In this document: positions 12,501 to 22,814 of the stretch, piece by piece
How the letters are laid out: each line of letters begins with the position of its first letter
Position numbering within the stretch: position 1 is the first letter of the stretch
Assembly: GCA_018806985.1 (NCBI GenBank)
Contig: JADANN010000174.1
Span: 2,492,001-2,556,000, forward strand
Source: Angiostrongylus vasorum
Lineage: Eukaryota > Nematoda > Chromadorea > Rhabditida > Metastrongylidae
Length of the DNA: 64,000 nucleotides
Direction: 5' to 3'
Made by a program: the position numbers and the translations under genes
The notes under the pieces: generated by a model
The model's database searches: none
What the model was told of the DNA's origin: nothing
What the model saw: the letters and a program-made list of their open reading frames with translations, nothing else

Positions 12501-15500
12501 AAGACGAAGTGGAGGTGTTTTATATGGACTTGGAGAAGTTCTAAAGAACATTCCTTAAGGTCATCAATATAGATTTTAACGCTAAGATTAGATTAAAATG
12601 GGACGAGCAGAGTGGGTAGATGTGTGAGTTTATGATGACGATAATGACGGTAAGTCGCAATTCCAGAAGCCTCACTCTCAATGCTGGACGTGGGAGTCTC
12701 CCAATAGAGACTACCATAACGAAATAGACCGTATCAGCAAATCGAAGATTTTCCCGAGTTAATGTCGCTGTTGTCCCAAAATTTTACACGGATCAGAGCA
12801 ACATCTCTTTGGTGCAAGATTCCATTTCTCGCAAAAAACAGAGAAAGTTGCTAAGCTCAAAAAACAAAGTCGCAAAATCGCTATAAATTGCGATTTATTC
12901 AGATCACTAGTTGCCTCTTGGGAAAATGGCATCATTGATAGCGACGAGGAATATGGTCGGTTTATTCGACAGTTCACGCCACCGCTATGAAAGCTAAGAG
13001 TTCGAAAGTCAGCAAAAAAAAACTATTTCCTGAAACACCGGAACTGATAAGTGGAATCGCTCGAACCATAGGCAACCATCAACTCATGTTCGAACTTTCA
13101 AGAAAATGTAGGGGAAAGCATTTGCAAAGCCCATCGAAACTTCGCCAGTCACAAGACCAAAATATTACACTCAGATGCCTAGATGGAATAGTTATAGCTT
13201 CTAGAAAGACAACTGAGAAAACCATTCACGATTAGTACTCGGATCTCTTCAATAGCTACGTCGTCCTGCCGTCATATGAAACAAAGGATGGTTATGTTGT
13301 CTCACCGGTTCTCCCTTTCAAAACCCGACATTCTATTTCGTCGATGAAGGATCGAACAACTCCAGATCCGGAGAGGATAAGATCTGAACACATGAGGAAC
13401 CTTCCGCCAGTCCTCATGAACACACTGGTTCGTCTGTTCACAGATTACCCGTAAGGGGCCATGTTAGCAAGCAGAGTTTCGAAAAAACTTCAGTACGATA
13501 GGCCACATTTGCACGATGACAAGACAGATCGCTCTGTGACACTTCCATCGATTCAAAGGAACCCTTTTGACTCAGTTAAGACAAAAGCAGTCATGACAGC
13601 TTTGGATGGCCATTGTCTAAATTAAGATTCTTTGGCCATGTAAAAATTTCACGACCAAAATATTACCGTTATACAATAACATTAGCAAAGACGTCAAAAG
13701 AGGGGTTAGGCAATGCGATAGCCTCTCCTTAGAATTACGTACTGCCACCCTCCAGAATGTTATGCGAACATTGGAATGGGACTAGATGGAAGCGAAAATC
13801 ATGACCGCCTATTATACCACCTTAGCTTTGCTGATGTGATCGTTCTTATAACACCGAGAATTAGCCACACGGAACAAATCCTGGCCAAATTTGACACCGC
13901 TTGTGGAAGGATTGGTCTTCGACTAATTGCCACAAAAACGATGTTATTGAAGGACTGATTGGTTATTGGCATGCCCTATTCACACTCAACTGAATGAATA
14001 TCTTCGAATGCTCTAGTTACGTCTACACAGGTCGGCAAATCAACATGATGAACAACTTAGCGCCAGAGTTGAGCGGGAGGAAACGAACGCCTTGGGGAGC
14101 TTTCAAGAGCATCGAGGATGTACTAAATAGAAGAGAGAACATCCGACCCTGTGCCCACGTTTCCGAGTTCACGATTCTTCCTACCTTAATGTATGCGTCA
14201 GAAACCTGGTCGCTGCGTAAACAGGACGGAACGTCACTCAGCGTTATTGAACGCGTCGTCAAAACGACGATGCTAGGACTACCCCGTGTCACATAAGTGA
14301 GGAAAGGCATCTGAAACTCCGATCTGAGTCATCGATCATAAACCAAAGACGCAGTTCTACCAAACTGTCCAAGATAAGGTGGACCTCACATGTAATGCGC
14401 CTAAATGACCGATGGATAAGCGCTGTTAACAACTAGGTTCCTAGGGATGTCAACAGGATCCAAAAACGCAGGAAGACCATCGACCCGATGGTCAGAGTGC
14501 TTAACGAAAACTCTAGAAAAAAAAGATACGACCTTCGACGATACCACAGAGCGAACAGAAACCACTGCGCTACTCTTGCATGCGTTAGTGAGAAAGGGAA
14601 GGTTTACTAGCGGCCGGTCGAGGTAACTCAATTATGAACGGGACGACAGATGATACTGCGCACTATTTTTTTACCAGTATTAAAAGGCCTGTTGCTAACC
14701 GACTAACACTTTCTAAATGTAAATCTTAAAGTAATTTCGAGGTGACTTTTTAAAGTTTTTGACTTTGCAAATCTCTAAAGTTACCCTTACCCTAACCTAA
14801 CCTAACCATGGCAACCTCGCGTTGCTCATCAAAAAAAATATGAAATATTTGATCAATGCCACGGTTAAAACAGCATCGGTATTTGGTACTACTTCTTGAG
14901 GTCTTTCACAACTCATTTCGGAGAAAAAATTCTCAGCAAGCAAGTCGCTGCTTGAAAACCTTCGAAAAACTCGTGGATTCTGCAAGCCTAGAATTTTATT
15001 TTGATTCAGTACCTAAACAGCTGACGAGGTTAGGGTTCTATTTCTTTCTTTTTATTCTACATATTTGTAGTCTGCTTCAATGCATAGTTGTACTTCTCGC
15101 TCTTAATATTGGTGGATATCAAGTAATAATTGATTTTGAAATAGTTGCCTTTAAAATGCTGTGCCATCGCTTGCTGACGGCCATGCCAGCACGCTCCAAC
15201 CACCAATCTCGTTTTCTAAAAAGAATCTCATTGTAATCCGAAATTCAAATAAAGTCGCATAAAATCTTAAAGCACCAAGATCCTGTATACATAATGACAA
15301 TACAAGTGTACCAAGGAATCTCATTCATTCTTTTCAACAATAATCCAAGTACTCACGACGGCTTTGGTACGGTGCAGTGGCCAGTCGTCCAGAATCTCTG
15401 GATTCCTCTCGTTGGCTTTGAAGGAGTTACCATCGATCATCAGGTTCACGTCATCGACACCATTAAAAAGTAACGAATACGAATGCCATTCGTCGTCGCA

Positions 15501-18500
15501 TATCTGTGCAACAAGAAAAAGTCGTGTGATGCTCTCCCTTCTCATTCTGTTTTCAGTCAAACTCTTTCCACTTTTTCTATCTTCCTTTCTTAAGCAGTAC
15601 AACCATTCCGGCTGAGATTTCTTCCCGAATTCATTTATCTTGACTTCGGTCACATTTAATGTGCAGTTTTGTCTTAACCTTTTTTTCCCATTCTTTGCTA
15701 AGTAATTCCCTTAAACGACTGAGCTACGCTTAACATTTTGTTCTTCCCTCTCAAACTTTTAGTGACGGCAATCTCAAGCTGTGAATGTCACTCAGTAATC
15801 AACAGAAGAACTGAGGTAGAACTAGCAAGGAAGAACTTGGTATTTCTCCAACGTAGATGCCAAGTGAGTTTACCACAAACAATTCTACTAAATTATACTT
15901 CTAATGAAAGACAAAAATATATATCCGACGAACCGGATGTCGGTTGAGCGACCTCACCTGTGGAGTTGACCATCTCCATTCTGCAGCGCGGAATTCGGTC
16001 TTGCTCCCAGCTTCTCGTCTCAGCACTACCTCTAGCTTGCAATGACGTATATAAACGGAGAAATGATGACGATTCATATCTGAAATTTATTGACAATAAC
16101 GACCTAGATATATCAAGAATTCATCACTGCCCTCAACAGCGTAAAAAAGCTTGTCAATGACAAGCGCTCACTTCAACTAAGGAATTGAATGTCGTTAGTT
16201 CGTCTCTAAACGGAAGAATAATAAGTACAAATCGATTTTGCGCTGTTCAGTCATTCTTGTTGACACTGCTTGGTCCCGTGTCGTTTACACAATGGCTTGG
16301 GTTTTTCATTTTTCAGTAAAATCTTTCATCATATGACTATTACTTAAAGCATAGGTTAAAATTTCTAGAAACTTGTAAGATACGAAAATATCTACACGAA
16401 AAAAAGCATTTGAACCGCTGGTTTCTTACAAAGCTCCCGACGGTTTATCACCTCATCGTGGCTAGGGGGGTGTTCCTGGGTGTCGGGCTGCGATGTATAA
16501 CGAGGTGATTCATCCCCAGGCAGGGTCTCCCAAGCTGGGAAGGAGTCAGGCGTTTTCAACAGTAAGCCTAGATAGCGTAACCAATACCAGGATCCCACAC
16601 CGCCCTGATACCAAGACTAGGCGTGCGGTGGCAAATCTCCCTCTGATCCACAAGGGCTGCGACTGCCTGTGGTGGTGAAGACCTGGGGCAGACTTTGGCA
16701 GACTGACCTCGGAACTCCAGGGAACCACAGTGGCTAGACCAGATAAATTCCGAAAAAACGGGAAATAATGCTGGGGCCCACACAACCAGTGAAGATGGGC
16801 CATCCAATTCTCCAAGTGAGTAAGTTTCTTGCTGAAGTCATCATTAGGACGTGTAGCATAGTGTGCAATATTGGAAAATTCTACCTAAAGTTGGGAAAAA
16901 TTTTAGGGTTAAATGAGAAAAGTTGCATTAACAGATGCCTTCCTCGTGTCGTTAATAATAGTTTCTTAGGTCCCCTTCACACAGCTTGTGAAAGCAAGTA
17001 CGTGGATGTAAAACTAAATGCCATCAGTGGAAAAGTGATTAAGAAGTCAGTGGAAAAAATTAGTATAACAAGGAAATAACAAATATTGAAATAAAAAGGG
17101 TTCATTATACGTTCCTATCCCTCTTAGGACCACCCGTAATTCGCAAAAATGATTTCCGTCTTAAATACGACTAATATAATCGCTTCCGGTTAAATCATAT
17201 AGGTGAAAGTGTGTTTACCAAGATAATTACAGCATTATTGGATTACCGTAATCTATTGTATTCATATAACTCTCACTCCTCACATAGGTAGTTCAGATAA
17301 ACACTTCTGTGCATGTCGAATCCAGTCGAAACTTTCGTTGCTCTTACCTTCCTCGTCCGATTCGCACAGAATACTCTTCTTATTCTTCTGATCGTCTTTT
17401 GTTCCTCCAGCATGTTTCATAGAGAAGGACAACGAAAACTTATCCGGAATCAAGTCTGAAGTAGCGAGAGTAAATTCTACTGTTAGCTCGAGCTTTCACC
17501 ATTGTGACTTGCCATATTCATGGTCACATAAGTGAAAAATATCTCAATAACTCGAGATTAACTAGTTTTTGAGCTGTAAAGAATATGTGATTGGGTATTT
17601 AATGAAAAAAGATGAGTTTGCAACCCTATTATCCAATTTCCACGAAGTTACATTCCGACGGATCCCTGGGAGAGTACTGAATATCGTAGTATTATAGTGG
17701 AACTTACTAGATTAGTAGAGACTACTGGCCAAAAAATTATCAACCTTGTCTTTTTTAATATAGTTCGAACTTTGAAAATATGAAGAAAAGCAGCTTAATT
17801 CTGACATTCCTAGTGCGCCTGAGTTCGTACCGTACCAACCTGGCACAATTCCTGGTTGGACAATAACAGCGTTAGTGACGCCATCAAATGTCATATCATC
17901 CTCCTCAAGAGCAGACAGTTTTGCTTTCGAAGGTAACAAAGAGACGGTGTTGGAAGAGAGACCACAGCTGAATGAAAAGAATAAGATAGTGAAGATGACT
18001 TCTATTAGTCGAAAGGTGCGATGGAAAGGAAACAAACGCAATAAAAATATTAAGCATAAAGCTCGTTAGAAAGGAAATTGCTAGTCAGAGTTTGTTTCTG
18101 TTCGAAGAACACGCCACGAAGCCAACATACCTCTGGATGCTCTCATTATTGAAGATTGTGTCCCTGAAGCAGCCATTGGTTACATGGCCGACGCTTAGTT
18201 TCACTGTGCTGCGTATCCTTTCCACCTCGCAAGCCGATTCCTGGAAAACAAGACGGAATTTCGCTTATTCATCACTAAAAAGCACTGCTAAAAATTTCCT
18301 ACGTGGCAAATACAAAAGCTCTATATTGGTCTCATAGTGGATTTCTAATAACGCGTTGAGAAAGCAACGAACCTGAGCACAGACATGGGTTTCCACATCC
18401 GGTAGTATGAGTTGTGGTCCGCTGCCAGCCAAATAAGTGAATCTGTGAAGGGGAGAAATAATACGATAATCGAAGAAAAGGTCATGCAGTAAGAACAAAT

Positions 18501-21500
18501 TCGTGTAGCAAACAAAAATTAATGCCAATTTGATATGCTTGGAAATCTACCATGAACGATCTTAAGTAAATTTGTCGCGATACTACGAGGGTTAGATGCA
18601 GACCAGAAGCAATCATTTGTAGTTACCGGTAACTCAAGTGGAGCGGAGAAACTTTTTCCTCCTGTGCACAATTAATCATACTCACAACACATGTGGGTGT
18701 GTGAGTGCTTAAGGAATGTTTCTTCACGCGAACCAGATTGAAAGAATGCAATCAAATGAATGCTTTCTGAATCTAATGCAAATCTATGGCAAAAACAAAA
18801 TCCTTATTTGAAGCTGTGATGTTCATCGAGCCCTCAAACTGGCGGAACGTGTAGATAATTTCGATAAGGGACATCTATGAACACCTATGAATACTTTCTT
18901 CGGTGCTCTTTATCGGAACTCTCTAATAACAACAGGACAAGTGATACAGATAAGAACAGCTGCACCTATCAGAGAAGCTGATGTGTCCTTGTACGCAGGC
19001 CTCCTTCACGTTCACCGTAATGAGGGCGCTCTTGCTTCTTCGCATTCCACAATCGATCGCCACTACGGTAAGTATGTACGACTTCGCAACAGAATAATTC
19101 AACGGTTTCGTGTTACGAAGAACTCCCTATAAAGTGTTCGCTAAAGACTTGAAAGATTGATGAACACTGAAAGTGCAGCGGCCGAGTTCACGAACCTGAT
19201 TATTTATGGAGAACGGGAAGTCGTTAAGGGTGTTAGCGATTTCGAAATCACAAATCTGCCCGTAAGGATTGCCACAGTCTGCATCGCTCGCTTTGATTGT
19301 GGCAATCTCGTCATAGATTTTTCCTAAATATTCTTTCCATCACAGAAATCCTAAATGGCTTAGGGGACCCGTAAAAAGACAGGACCTACCTTCATCGACG
19401 GCAAATGTGTACCATGGACTATCGAATTCAGGTGAATGGTTATTAGTGTCCTTTACGGAGACTTTTAGCATAACACTGAAACATTCTATAAAACGTCTCA
19501 GCGGTCCATTTCAGCTCCACATAAGGAAATAGTCGATAGGTGGAGATTCTCTATGCTTACTGAAATGAAAGTCCTACGGTGTATTAAATTATTCCATTAA
19601 ACCTCCTGCCCATTCAAATTTTTTGCTTCTAGAACTCGGCCGTAAGGAATTTAATACGCTCGTCAACCTTTTCGATAGCTCTTTTACTATCCTCGGTTGT
19701 AGTCGTCCTTCCCTTTTTTCTTAGTTGTTCTTTCTAATTAACACTGTACTTTATTTAGTTGTTATCTTGAGACACGGAAAATGACGTCTGGATAATAAAA
19801 ATGTGATTATTAAGAACTCCATCATCCAAACATGCGATGAAGTCCTAAGGATAGAAGATGCATAGTTCAATCGCCCAGAGATTTTTGGGCTAGGGGTAAA
19901 CAGAAGGACGGCATTTCCTGCCAGAAATAAGCTAGTGATAGCCACGTTCACCAAACTGTCCATGTCTGGATTTCTGGAAGAATAGAAAAGATAATGAGGA
20001 GGGATTTTCCGATAAATCTTCTAGGCGCTAGGCAGCTTCAGTAAACTACGCACCGCCTCGGTCCTTTGTAATTATTTCTCATTAAATGCTTTCTATTAGA
20101 GTTAGAAAATCTAACAAAATTCCAATTGTAAGCGTCAAGAATCAGGTTCTTGTTGAGACTATTGAATAATCAAACAAACTTAATTGTGACTTGTAATCTT
20201 CGAGGTTTTTTTTGAGGTCATAAAAAGCAGACGCTGATTTCCACTCAATCACAGGTCTTGGAGATTTAAAACCAGCAAATTCGCAATGCCCTGCTCAATA
20301 TGAAATGCATTCAAACAGCACTGAGTCGACTTCGTTCGATTTCATTTTCACAAAAAAGCACCACTCTTGGCTGTCTGATTCCGGTGGAGGTTTCCGGAAG
20401 CTTCCGTCTCGACAGCTGAGTTCGCCTACTGGGCGGAGTTTGTCGATGAGTGCCGCGTGCGGCATGTACGCCTCACGAGTTACCGTAATCTAATATCTAT
20501 TAGATGTAATCATGCACGAAGATTTGCGCGCTCATTTGAATTTCAATAAATGGATTAATTGGGCTTCACAGGGGCACAAGGGCACGTATACTACTAGTCT
20601 CCCTCGTACCCAGGAAAACCAGGAAGTGGTACACAAGTGCGAAGTAGGGAGGATGAAACGACATAGTTATGTTGAAAAACCAAAAAAAGAACAAACAGTT
20701 CAGTGCAAGCGATCGTATTTTTCCGGAGTTAGTGAAAAACCCCAGGAGTTAAAAACATTCAAAAATTCGAGCACTCGTGTATAATAGAGCTTAACAAAGC
20801 CTAAGGAGAATGAAACATTTCTGCGGCATAGATGCTGTAAAGCACTAAGTGTGCTCGATCCAGTTTCAACTATAACTTGTGTTTTCAATATTTATCTTTC
20901 CCAAGTTGCTGGATAGATGATGCTCCCCTGTTCATGGCAGCTTTCATGAGATTTCTTTGGAGTTTAGTATAAGGCTCTACAAGAAAGATCGAAACTGACG
21001 GTTCGCTTCGAATAGAGTCATCTTCACAACGAACGGCAACCACTTGTAGATCATATTCGTTTTTCTTACAGTCCAGAGTGGTCGCGTCCTGAAAAACCAG
21101 TGGATTAGGAAGTTTGGAGAGAATACGCTTAGCCTTCCAACATAATCTCTCTGAACCACCATCAAAGTGCATCACAATGGTAGCGCGTTTAGTGGCTGAA
21201 AGGCCCACAAGTGTCACTGTGAGGCTGCTCGATTGAGTACAACACCGATATCATGTAGAAGAAACCATTGTGGGGCTGTCCGGTTAAAGAAAACACCGAT
21301 ATCATCCAGAAAAAAAGTCTGACAGACTTGCCTTGACTCTCACGACAGCGGCGCCAGTGTATTGATCGATAACCTGTACGTCAAATGGCACATCTTTGTC
21401 TGAAGACGTCAAAAGATACTTGCACACCGGACCTGCAACTCAAATCCATGAACTTCTTTATCTCTTCGCTTAAGGGAGCAAATGGTATCCACAAGAAAAC

Positions 21501-22814
21501 TGGTAAAGTGCTAACGAGTCTTCAACAAAAGTCACGCCACAAAAAACCACCGAAAACTATCTTCCGACTCAGAGATGTAAGCTCGTGAATAGAAGAAGGC
21601 CTATCGATTTTCGACGCCCTAGGAGCTGTACGATCAGGATTTTCCGTATTTTATAGCCATTATGTGAGATTTGTCATTGATGAAACCTATATAATTCTGT
21701 GGAGCAAAAAGTGATAAACGATGCTGAATGGAAAGGAAAACATGACACATCTATGTTTAATATGTAACAAAGGACAACAGCAACCCTGGGAATGACATTT
21801 TCTTTTCCCGCTTCATTTTCCGAAATTCAATTCCTGTCATCTGGGAAATGAGTACTGAAAATCGAGCACCAGCTTCGCCTTCTTCAGATTTGGAGGCCTT
21901 CTAGCAATTCGTGTTGTTCAGCGTCGATGTTGTAGGTGTCAAGAATCTCAGCAGATAATCGACAAACGATAGTGGAAAAAACCTCAGCCTTTTTACCACC
22001 AGTACGCTAGTTCCTACCATCAGTGATGTGAAAGTGACAGAACAAAGGAACAATAACCATCACTAAACGGGGTTTTATCCGAGATCAATATCCCTCCGGT
22101 TTTTTTTGCTCGCATAGCTTTTGACGTATTTGGAACTGCTTACTGTGGACACATGAATCACAGCTATGCTAAAAATTAGTCCTTTGTATCTACGGATCCT
22201 CAAAAAATTTCCCTCGGACCGGCACAAGCTGGCGATACCAGTGCGTTTGCAGCTGACGAACAAGCCGCCTGGCTAGATGAGATAGATGAGAAGGCTGCAC
22301 TATAAGTGAACGCTGGTAGCGGAACACCAGCTGAATGGGTACCTGTAAAGTACTTGCGCTTCTGTTAAGTAGTCACGAAAAGGTACCATAGACAAAAACT
22401 GGGAAAGAAATTGCTGACCGCTAGTGATCATCGTTAAACTCCATATCTATGGAAACACTGAAAGTTTCGTATTAAGTGGGAATGGAATGCTGGTAAACAA
22501 CCAGACCAACCTGTTTCAGCGACAATAGAAATATCAGGAACTGTGGTAAGAACGTTCTCATCCTCGCGAATGTTCGCCACTAGTCGATCGGCACCATGAA
22601 GATCAATAATGGGCACTGAAATCGTACTGATTAAACAATAAAGAGTGGTGACAAACGGAATTTCTTGCATTCGTGTCAAATTTGGAGTTGTCAAAAGACG
22701 GCATGGTGACGAGAGTTAAGAAACCTTACCTCGTCGTTTATGGTGCTTCGCTAGTGCTATGTTGTAGCACAACGCCAGAAGAAGCGCAACATGCATTCTA
22801 GTGGCTCCTTTCAT
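165..22814 (-). CDS. casy-1: Calsyntenin (CASY-1) orthologue, 22 exons, complete
   Basis: Neuronal type I membrane protein of the cadherin superfamily; in the family it acts in synaptic membranes and as a kinesin-1 cargo adaptor. Exons, 5' to 3': 22814-22730, 22615-22511, 21399-21332, 21088-21000, 19475-19390, 19323-19196, 19126-18966, 18442-18373, 18240-18131, 17967-17840, 17455-17348, 16079-15958, 15503-15357, 15215-15149, 10591-10470, 10389-10309, 10142-10053, 7973-7811, 5988-5840, 3768-3607, 1304-844, 315-165. They total 2853 nt, all phases agree, and the product is 950 residues, close to the family's usual 950-985. Order: signal peptide, two cadherin repeats, a laminin-G/LNS domain, a membrane-proximal region, one TM helix, and an acidic tail with two WDD motifs. 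The start is the first ATG upstream of a clear signal peptide; a second in-frame ATG lies six codons later. All introns are GT-AG except 3 and 14, which fit best as GC-AG. An extra small exon between exons 2 and 3 (phase 1-1) is possible. Boundaries come from homology and phase, not transcripts. Confidence 0.93.
316..843. other. casy-1 last intron, with a tRNA-like SINE head fragment
   Basis: This intron separates the two tail exons. Around 730-765 it holds a plus-strand stretch with an A-box-like GTAGCGCAGTGG, as in the SINE heads elsewhere in the window. No good B box follows and no body or tail can be recognised, so it is a decayed fragment or chance. Nothing else stands out. Confidence 0.5.
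1305..3606. other. casy-1 intron 20, no recognisable content
   Basis: A 2.3 kb AT-rich intron between the exon with the ectodomain's last strand and the TM exon. Short open frames on both strands have no family signature. I see no repeat copies of the kinds found elsewhere in the window. Confidence 0.6.
3769..5839. other. casy-1 intron 19, with a tetranucleotide AT repeat
   Basis: About 2.1 kb. At about 5547-5592 there is a simple AATT/TTAA-type repeat (repeated AATTAATT), followed by degenerate ATTAATGATG-type sequence to about 5665. Open frames at 4.7-5.3 kb look like chance. Confidence 0.6.
6283..6446. repeat. Inverted pair of hammerhead-like repeats (family E) in casy-1 intron 18
   Basis: The left arm (about 6283-6348, minus) and right arm (about 6385-6446, plus) are imperfect reverse complements around a spacer of about 40 nt. 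The outer ends abut simple repeats: GTT repeats on the left and AAT repeats on the right. The right arm reads GGCT, CTGAGAA, a stem GGCG/CGCC, GAAACGTC, AGC (6396-6431). Transcribed as part of the casy-1 pre-mRNA, this would form a long hairpin. Confidence 0.7.
6447..6552. repeat. (AAT)n / (AAC)n microsatellite
   Basis: A trinucleotide AAT run of about 70 bp passes into an AAC run. It directly follows the right arm of the hammerhead-like inverted pair, as if it grew from the repeat's 3' end. The apparent poly-Asn and poly-Tyr open frames across it are artefacts. Confidence 0.95.
7128..7232 (-). repeat. Family D fold-back element, partial arm
   Basis: Carries ATCTCAGCATCATTGTGG and, further on, CACGGCGTG and GCAGTAGGCAGTAAA. 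The reverse complement of this arrangement starts the arms at 46.7, 54.4 and 58.2 kb. The GGGGAACGAACGCG core is missing, so this is a truncated arm. It sits in casy-1 intron 18. Confidence 0.65.
7259..7566. repeat. Second inverted pair of family E repeats
   Basis: The left arm (7259-7350, minus) and right arm (7478-7566, plus) share GAAGAAGA..GAAGTCGT-type cores and ends of the form CCGAATAAAT, separated by about 130 nt. The right arm has GGCT, CTGAAGA, GACGTC, GAAACATTGGC (7509-7545). The left arm's core is more eroded. The pair lies in casy-1 intron 18. Confidence 0.65.
7811..18442 (-). CDS. casy-1: casy-1 exons 8-18: laminin-G/LNS domain and following region
   Basis: Exons 8-15 (about residues 241-532) encode the LNS domain. 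Calsyntenin landmarks include a cysteine-rich start, DMNRHHFSVYIRHC in exon 12, QICDDEWHSYSLLF across exons 12-13, and VVGACWHGR in exon 14. Exons 16-18 continue with the moderately conserved SYVNTQETPIPG stretch (exon 17) and a second beta-rich segment, AKGYLFVEREAKPVLSLSG (exon 18). The intron between exons 14 and 15 (15148-10592) is the largest of the gene, about 4.6 kb. It holds an antisense RTE relic, a SINE and a hammerhead-like repeat. Confidence 0.9.
7974..10052. other. casy-1 intron 17, no recognised element
   Basis: About 2.1 kb. It contains a 139-codon open frame on the plus strand (8837-9256) with no domain I can name and biased toward neither known gene. I see no repeat family member. 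Confidence 0.5.
11325..11412 (-). repeat. Family E hammerhead-like repeat (casy-1 intron 14)
   Basis: On the minus strand the copy reads GGCT, CTGAAGA, A, stem GGCG/CGCC with an AAAA loop, GAAACGTC, AGCT (11408-11373), then AATAAATTCTAG and the CCTCGTGT flank also seen at 7.5 and 43.3 kb. It is one of the best preserved cores in the window. Confidence 0.7.
11512..11797 (-). mobile_element. tRNA-derived SINE, family A
   Basis: The head lies at the high coordinate. A tRNA-like start has TGGCGCAGTGG-type A box and CGTGGAATCGATCC-type B box, followed by the core (GGTCGGCAAATT, GACAAG-type) and the tail TTGATCAACGCCGAGAGC-type, here slightly changed. It sits in casy-1 intron 14 in the same orientation as the gene. 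Complete but diverged; the usual TTTATCC 3' end is recognisable. Confidence 0.85.
12285..14640 (+). mobile_element. RTE-type non-LTR retrotransposon relic, copy A
   Basis: Endonuclease then reverse transcriptase fragments in order, spread over frames with stops. The endonuclease part has YDEDEVEVFYMDLEKF near 12,494. A linker follows at 13.0-13.2 kb, then RT pieces. The fingers/palm part has LSFADVIVLITPRISHTEQI near 13.81 kb, where the family's FADD catalytic motif is FADV. The C-terminal part has YASETWSLRKQDG near 14.2 kb and ends like the family's RNHWATLAR segment near 14.59 kb. It lies antisense in the large casy-1 intron. Dead: frameshifts, stops and the lost catalytic aspartate. Confidence 0.85.
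14641..15148. other. Rest of casy-1 intron 14, with a short CCTAA repeat
   Basis: Around 14,783-14,808 there is a run of CCTAACCTAACC-like units beside ACCCTTACCC, resembling telomere-type sequence but only about 25 bp long. The rest is AT-rich without a recognisable element. Confidence 0.5.
16429..16822 (+). repeat. Family C interspersed repeat, copy 1
   Basis: About 390 bp. It shares blocks with copies at 33.55, 40.0, 53.3 and 56.2 kb: TCACCTCATCGTGGCT, GTGTCGGGCTGCGATGTA, ACCAATACCAGGATCC, GGTGGCAAATCTCCCTCTGA, GGGCTGCGACTGCCTGTGG and CACAACCAGTGA. No coding capacity. It lies in casy-1 intron 11. Class unknown: I see neither terminal inverted repeats nor a clear tRNA head. Confidence 0.8.
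18966..22814 (-). CDS. casy-1: casy-1 exons 1-7: signal peptide and two cadherin repeats
   Basis: Exon 1 encodes a short basic start followed by the hydrophobic run HVALLLALCYNIALA and then KHHKRR, a normal secretion signal and the basic start of the mature protein seen in calsyntenins. Exons 2-5 give the first cadherin repeat, ending in DTNNHSPEF (about residues 124-132), the calcium-binding linker form DxNDxxPxF. Exons 6-7 give the second repeat, with the ASDADCG motif near residue 157 and the VVAIDCG strand typical of calsyntenin cadherin repeats. The end of exon 4 was set at a GTCAGT donor, because only that site keeps phase 2 with exon 5. These repeats lie outside the cell or in the vesicle lumen. 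Confidence 0.9.
19476..20999. other. casy-1 intron 4, no recognised element
   Basis: About 1.5 kb. It contains an open frame of 90 codons on the plus strand near 20.5-20.8 kb and others on the minus strand, none with a domain. I see no copies of the repeat families. Confidence 0.5.
21400..22510. other. casy-1 intron 2, possible site of an unrecognised exon
   Basis: About 1.1 kb. Other calsyntenins usually have a somewhat longer segment between the first strands and the VPFDV motif than exons 2 and 3 give here. A phase 1-1 exon could lie here, but I could not find one. No repeats seen. Confidence 0.4.

Noticed and set aside
14783..14808. Telomere-like CCTAACC run
   Set aside because: Only about 25 bp and not the nematode TTAGGC unit; more likely simple sequence at the RTE border.
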